Shown: positions 16,101-17,900 of the stretch, piece after piece
How positions within the stretch are numbered: position 1 is the stretch's first letter
Layout of the letters: every line of letters begins with the position of its first letter
From: Lachnospiraceae bacterium
GTDB taxonomy: Bacteria > Bacillota > Clostridia > Lachnospirales > Lachnospiraceae
Length of the DNA stretch: 17,900 bases
Direction: 5' to 3'
NCBI GenBank assembly: GCA_900765975.1
Contig: CAAFTS010000117.1
Location: 1 to 17,900, forward strand
Position numbers and translations under genes: made by a program
The notes under the pieces: generated by a model
The model's input: only the letters and a program-made list of their open reading frames with translations
Told to the model about the DNA's origin: nothing
The model's database searches: none

Positions 16101-17048
16101 CTAAAATAAATGACAGGCTACAAAATGACCTGGTTCTATTTCTTTTAACTCCGGCTGTATTTTAAAGCATTCCGGTTTTGCATAAAGACATCTCGGTGCA
16201 AATCTACATCCCGGTTCTGGATTGATAGGAGACGTAATCTCTCCTTTCAAAAGAATCCTTTCTTGTTTTTCCCCAATCTTTGCAACTGGAATGGCTGATA
16301 ATAATGCTTTAGTATACGGATGACATGGCTTTTCAAATAACCGTTGCGCAGAAGCCTTTTCTACCAGTGTACCTAGATACATAACACAAATGTCATCTGA
16401 AATATGTTTTACAACCGATAAATCATGTGTGATAAAAATATAGGTCAGCCCTCTGTCTTCCTGAAGATCCTGCATTAGATTCAAAATCTGTGCCTGAATG
16501 GAAACATCCAGTGCCGAAACAGGCTCATCACATACAATAAATTTAGGCTCAAGTGCTAACGCACGCGCAATTCCGATACGCTGACGTCGTCCTCCATCCA
16601 GCTCGTGTGGATAAGAATCCGCCAGACGTCTTGCAAGCCCTACCGTATCCATGATTTCTAACACTTTTTCTTCCTGTTTTTCCTTATCTCCACCATACAT
16701 TTTATGAATCACCATCGGCTCCATAATAATGCTTTTCACCGTCATACGAGGATTAATAGAAGAAAACGGATCCTGAAAAATCATTTGCATATCCTTTCTG
16801 GATTCTTTTAATTTCTCTTTGTCCAGATTGGTAATGTCTTGTCCCTCAAAATAAATTTTTCCGTCTGTCGCATCCAACAAATGAATAATACAACGTCCCA
16901 ATGTAGACTTTCCACATCCAGATTCACCTACAACTCCTAATGTTTTTCCTTTTTCAATAGAAAAGGAAACATCATCAACTGCATGCAACTGTCCCTTTGG
17001 AGTTTTAAAATATTTTTTGAGTCCTTCTACCCTTAAAAGCTCAGACAT
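16101..17048 (-). CDS. dppF: Peptide ABC transporter ATP-binding protein, DppF/OppF type
   Basis: This 315-residue ATPase has Walker A GESGCGKS (41-48), Q-loop FQDP (91-94), Walker B IVCDEP (171-176), D-loop SALD and H-loop H208. The ABC signature reads LDGGR (150-154) instead of the textbook LSGGQ. The C-terminal oligopeptide-transporter domain (about 240-315) carries four cysteines (C281, C287, C294, C312). In a related dipeptide ABC ATPase the equivalent residues hold an iron-sulfur cluster. The ATG at 17048 is supported by a GGAGGAGG stretch. The start overlaps the dppD-like stop by 8 bp, so translation is coupled. It pairs with the DppD-like ATPase on the cytosolic side of the permease. 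Confidence 0.92.
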   Translation of the reverse strand: MSELLRVEGLKKYFKTPKGQLHAVDDVSFSIEKGKTLGVVGESGCGKSTLGRCIIHLLDATDGKIYFEGQDITNLDKEKLKESRKDMQMIFQDPFSSINPRMTVKSIIMEPMVIHKMYGGDKEKQEEKVLEIMDTVGLARRLADSYPHELDGGRRQRIGIARALALEPKFIVCDEPVSALDVSIQAQILNLMQDLQEDRGLTYIFITHDLSVVKHISDDICVMYLGTLVEKASAQRLFEKPCHPYTKALLSAIPVAKIGEKQERILLKGEITSPINPEPGCRFAPRCLYAKPECFKIQPELKEIEPGHFVACHLF

Positions 17049-17900
17049 TTTCCTCCTCCTTCCCAAAATTAAAACATTTTACATAATGTCCAGGTTCAAC
17101 CTCTATCAATCCTGGATTTTCTGTTTCACATTTCTTACATCCACAATTACATCTCGGACAGAAATTACATCCTTCCGGAAGATTTGCCGGATCCGGCATC
17201 AGTCCCGGAATCGGATTTAATCTTTTTACATGAGAGTCCAAATCCGGAATAGAACCAAATAAGCCCTTAGTATATGGATGGCAAGTATTATTATAAATCT
17301 GTTCCAAAGAACCAAATTCAACGATTTCTCCTGCATACATGATCGCTACCTTATCACAAACTTCTGCAACAATTCCCAAATCATGTGTAATCAAGATCAT
17401 AGATGTCTGCTTTTCTTTTTTCAATTTCACAATAAGATCCAAAACCTGTGCCTGGATTGTAACATCTAATGCAGTTGTCGGTTCATCCGCCAGAAGCAAA
17501 TCCGGATTACAAGAAAGTGCAATAGCAATCACTACTCTTTGCTTCATTCCGCCTGAAAACTGGTGCGGATACTCTCCATAACGTTCTCCAGGAATTCCTA
17601 CCATTTCCAATGTCTCTGTTGCTTTTACAACAGCCTGTGCTTTAGAACATTTTTCATGGATACGGATACTTTCCGCAATCTGATCCCCTACCGTTACAAC
17701 CGGATTTAAAGATGTCATCGGATCTTGAAAAATCATGGATATTTTCTTTCCACGCACTTCCCTAAGTTTCTTCTTGTTTAATTTCAGCAAATCTTCGCCT
17801 TCAAACAAGATTTCACCATCTACAACTTTCCCCGGCGGATTAGGGATTAATCCCATAATCCCCAAAGCCGTTGTAGTTTTTCCAGCGCCAGCATCTCTGC
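17041..17900 (-). CDS. dppD: Peptide ABC transporter ATP-binding protein, DppD/OppD type (partial, 5' end beyond window)
   Basis: The frame runs to the window edge, so the N-terminus is missing. The visible part starts inside Walker A, reading [21 protein letters not shown]. It continues with the Q-loop [11 protein letters not shown], a canonical signature FSGGMKQR, Walker [13 protein letters not shown] and the H-loop ITHDL. It ends in the oligopeptide-transporter C-terminal domain ([12 protein letters not shown] onward). That domain holds seven cysteines: six between 17128 and 17169 and one at 17074-17076. The usual four-Cys pattern (C-x5-C-x6-C then a distal C) is present plus three extra. 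The final residues overlap the dppF-like gene by 8 bp. The permease genes are expected to the right of the window. Confidence 0.92.
   Translation of the reverse strand, partial: RDAGAGKTTTALGIMGLIPNPPGKVVDGEILFEGEDLLKLNKKKLREVRGKKISMIFQDPMTSLNPVVTVGDQIAESIRIHEKCSKAQAVVKATETLEMVGIPGERYGEYPHQFSGGMKQRVVIAIALSCNPDLLLADEPTTALDVTIQAQVLDLIVKLKKEKQTSMILITHDLGIVAEVCDKVAIMYAGEIVEFGSLEQIYNNTCHPYTKGLFGSIPDLDSHVKRLNPIPGLMPDPANLPEGCNFCPRCNCGCKKCETENPGLIEVEPGHYVKCFNFGKEEENV

Overview
The window looks like chromosomal DNA of a low-GC Gram-positive anaerobe, most likely a Lachnospiraceae/Clostridia member. The reasons are the strong AGGAGG-type ribosome binding sites, sigma-A promoters with 17-bp spacers, a CIRCE heat-shock operator, a VVGC-type lipoprotein signal on the solute-binding protein, and gene families typical of gut Firmicutes (YdbS/YdbT PH-domain pair, XRE-Uma2 fusion, GHKL sensor kinase remnant, tandem M24 peptidases beside a peptide ABC transporter). 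The genus call is inference. No tRNA, rRNA, CRISPR array, insertion sequence or phage gene was seen.

Layout. (1) 1-2350, plus strand: a promoter region with a 22-bp inverted repeat, then two overlapping membrane genes of the bacterial PH-domain (bPH2/DUF304) family, ending in a hairpin that probably serves both strands. (2) 2375-3675, minus strand: a two-gene unit in which an SPFH/band-7 membrane protein is followed after 1 nt by a small ribbon-helix-helix protein. Its promoter carries a perfect 14-bp palindrome at the expected transcription start. (3) 3700-4561, minus strand: an XRE helix-turn-helix fused to a Uma2-type nuclease fold, with its own strong promoter. (4) 4625-4840, plus strand: an easily missed remnant of the C-terminal ATPase end of a GHKL (AgrC-like) histidine kinase. 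(5) 4835-11942, minus strand: an apparent five-gene operon clpB - dinB - acyltransferase - larC - larE. The genes lie 13 nt, 3 nt and 44 nt apart and then overlap by 17 nt, behind one CIRCE-controlled sigma-A promoter. (6) 11999-17900, minus strand: the 3' part of a peptide-uptake operon, with dppD-like ATPase (cut by the window edge), dppF-like ATPase, lipoprotein solute-binding protein and two M24 metallopeptidases. Hairpins lie on both sides of the binding-protein gene.

How the parts work together. Region 6 reads as an import-and-digest module: peptides are bound by the lipoprotein, imported by the DppD/DppF-powered permease encoded to the right of the window, and trimmed in the cytosol by two proline-type M24 peptidases. 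Region 5 places a disaggregase, a translesion DNA polymerase, a membrane acyltransferase and two nickel-pincer-cofactor maturation enzymes (LarC, LarE) under what appears to be heat-shock (HrcA) control. The most noteworthy items are this mixed stress operon, the SPFH/RHH unit with a palindrome at its start site, the kinase remnant, and the extra cysteines in the DppD-like C-terminus.
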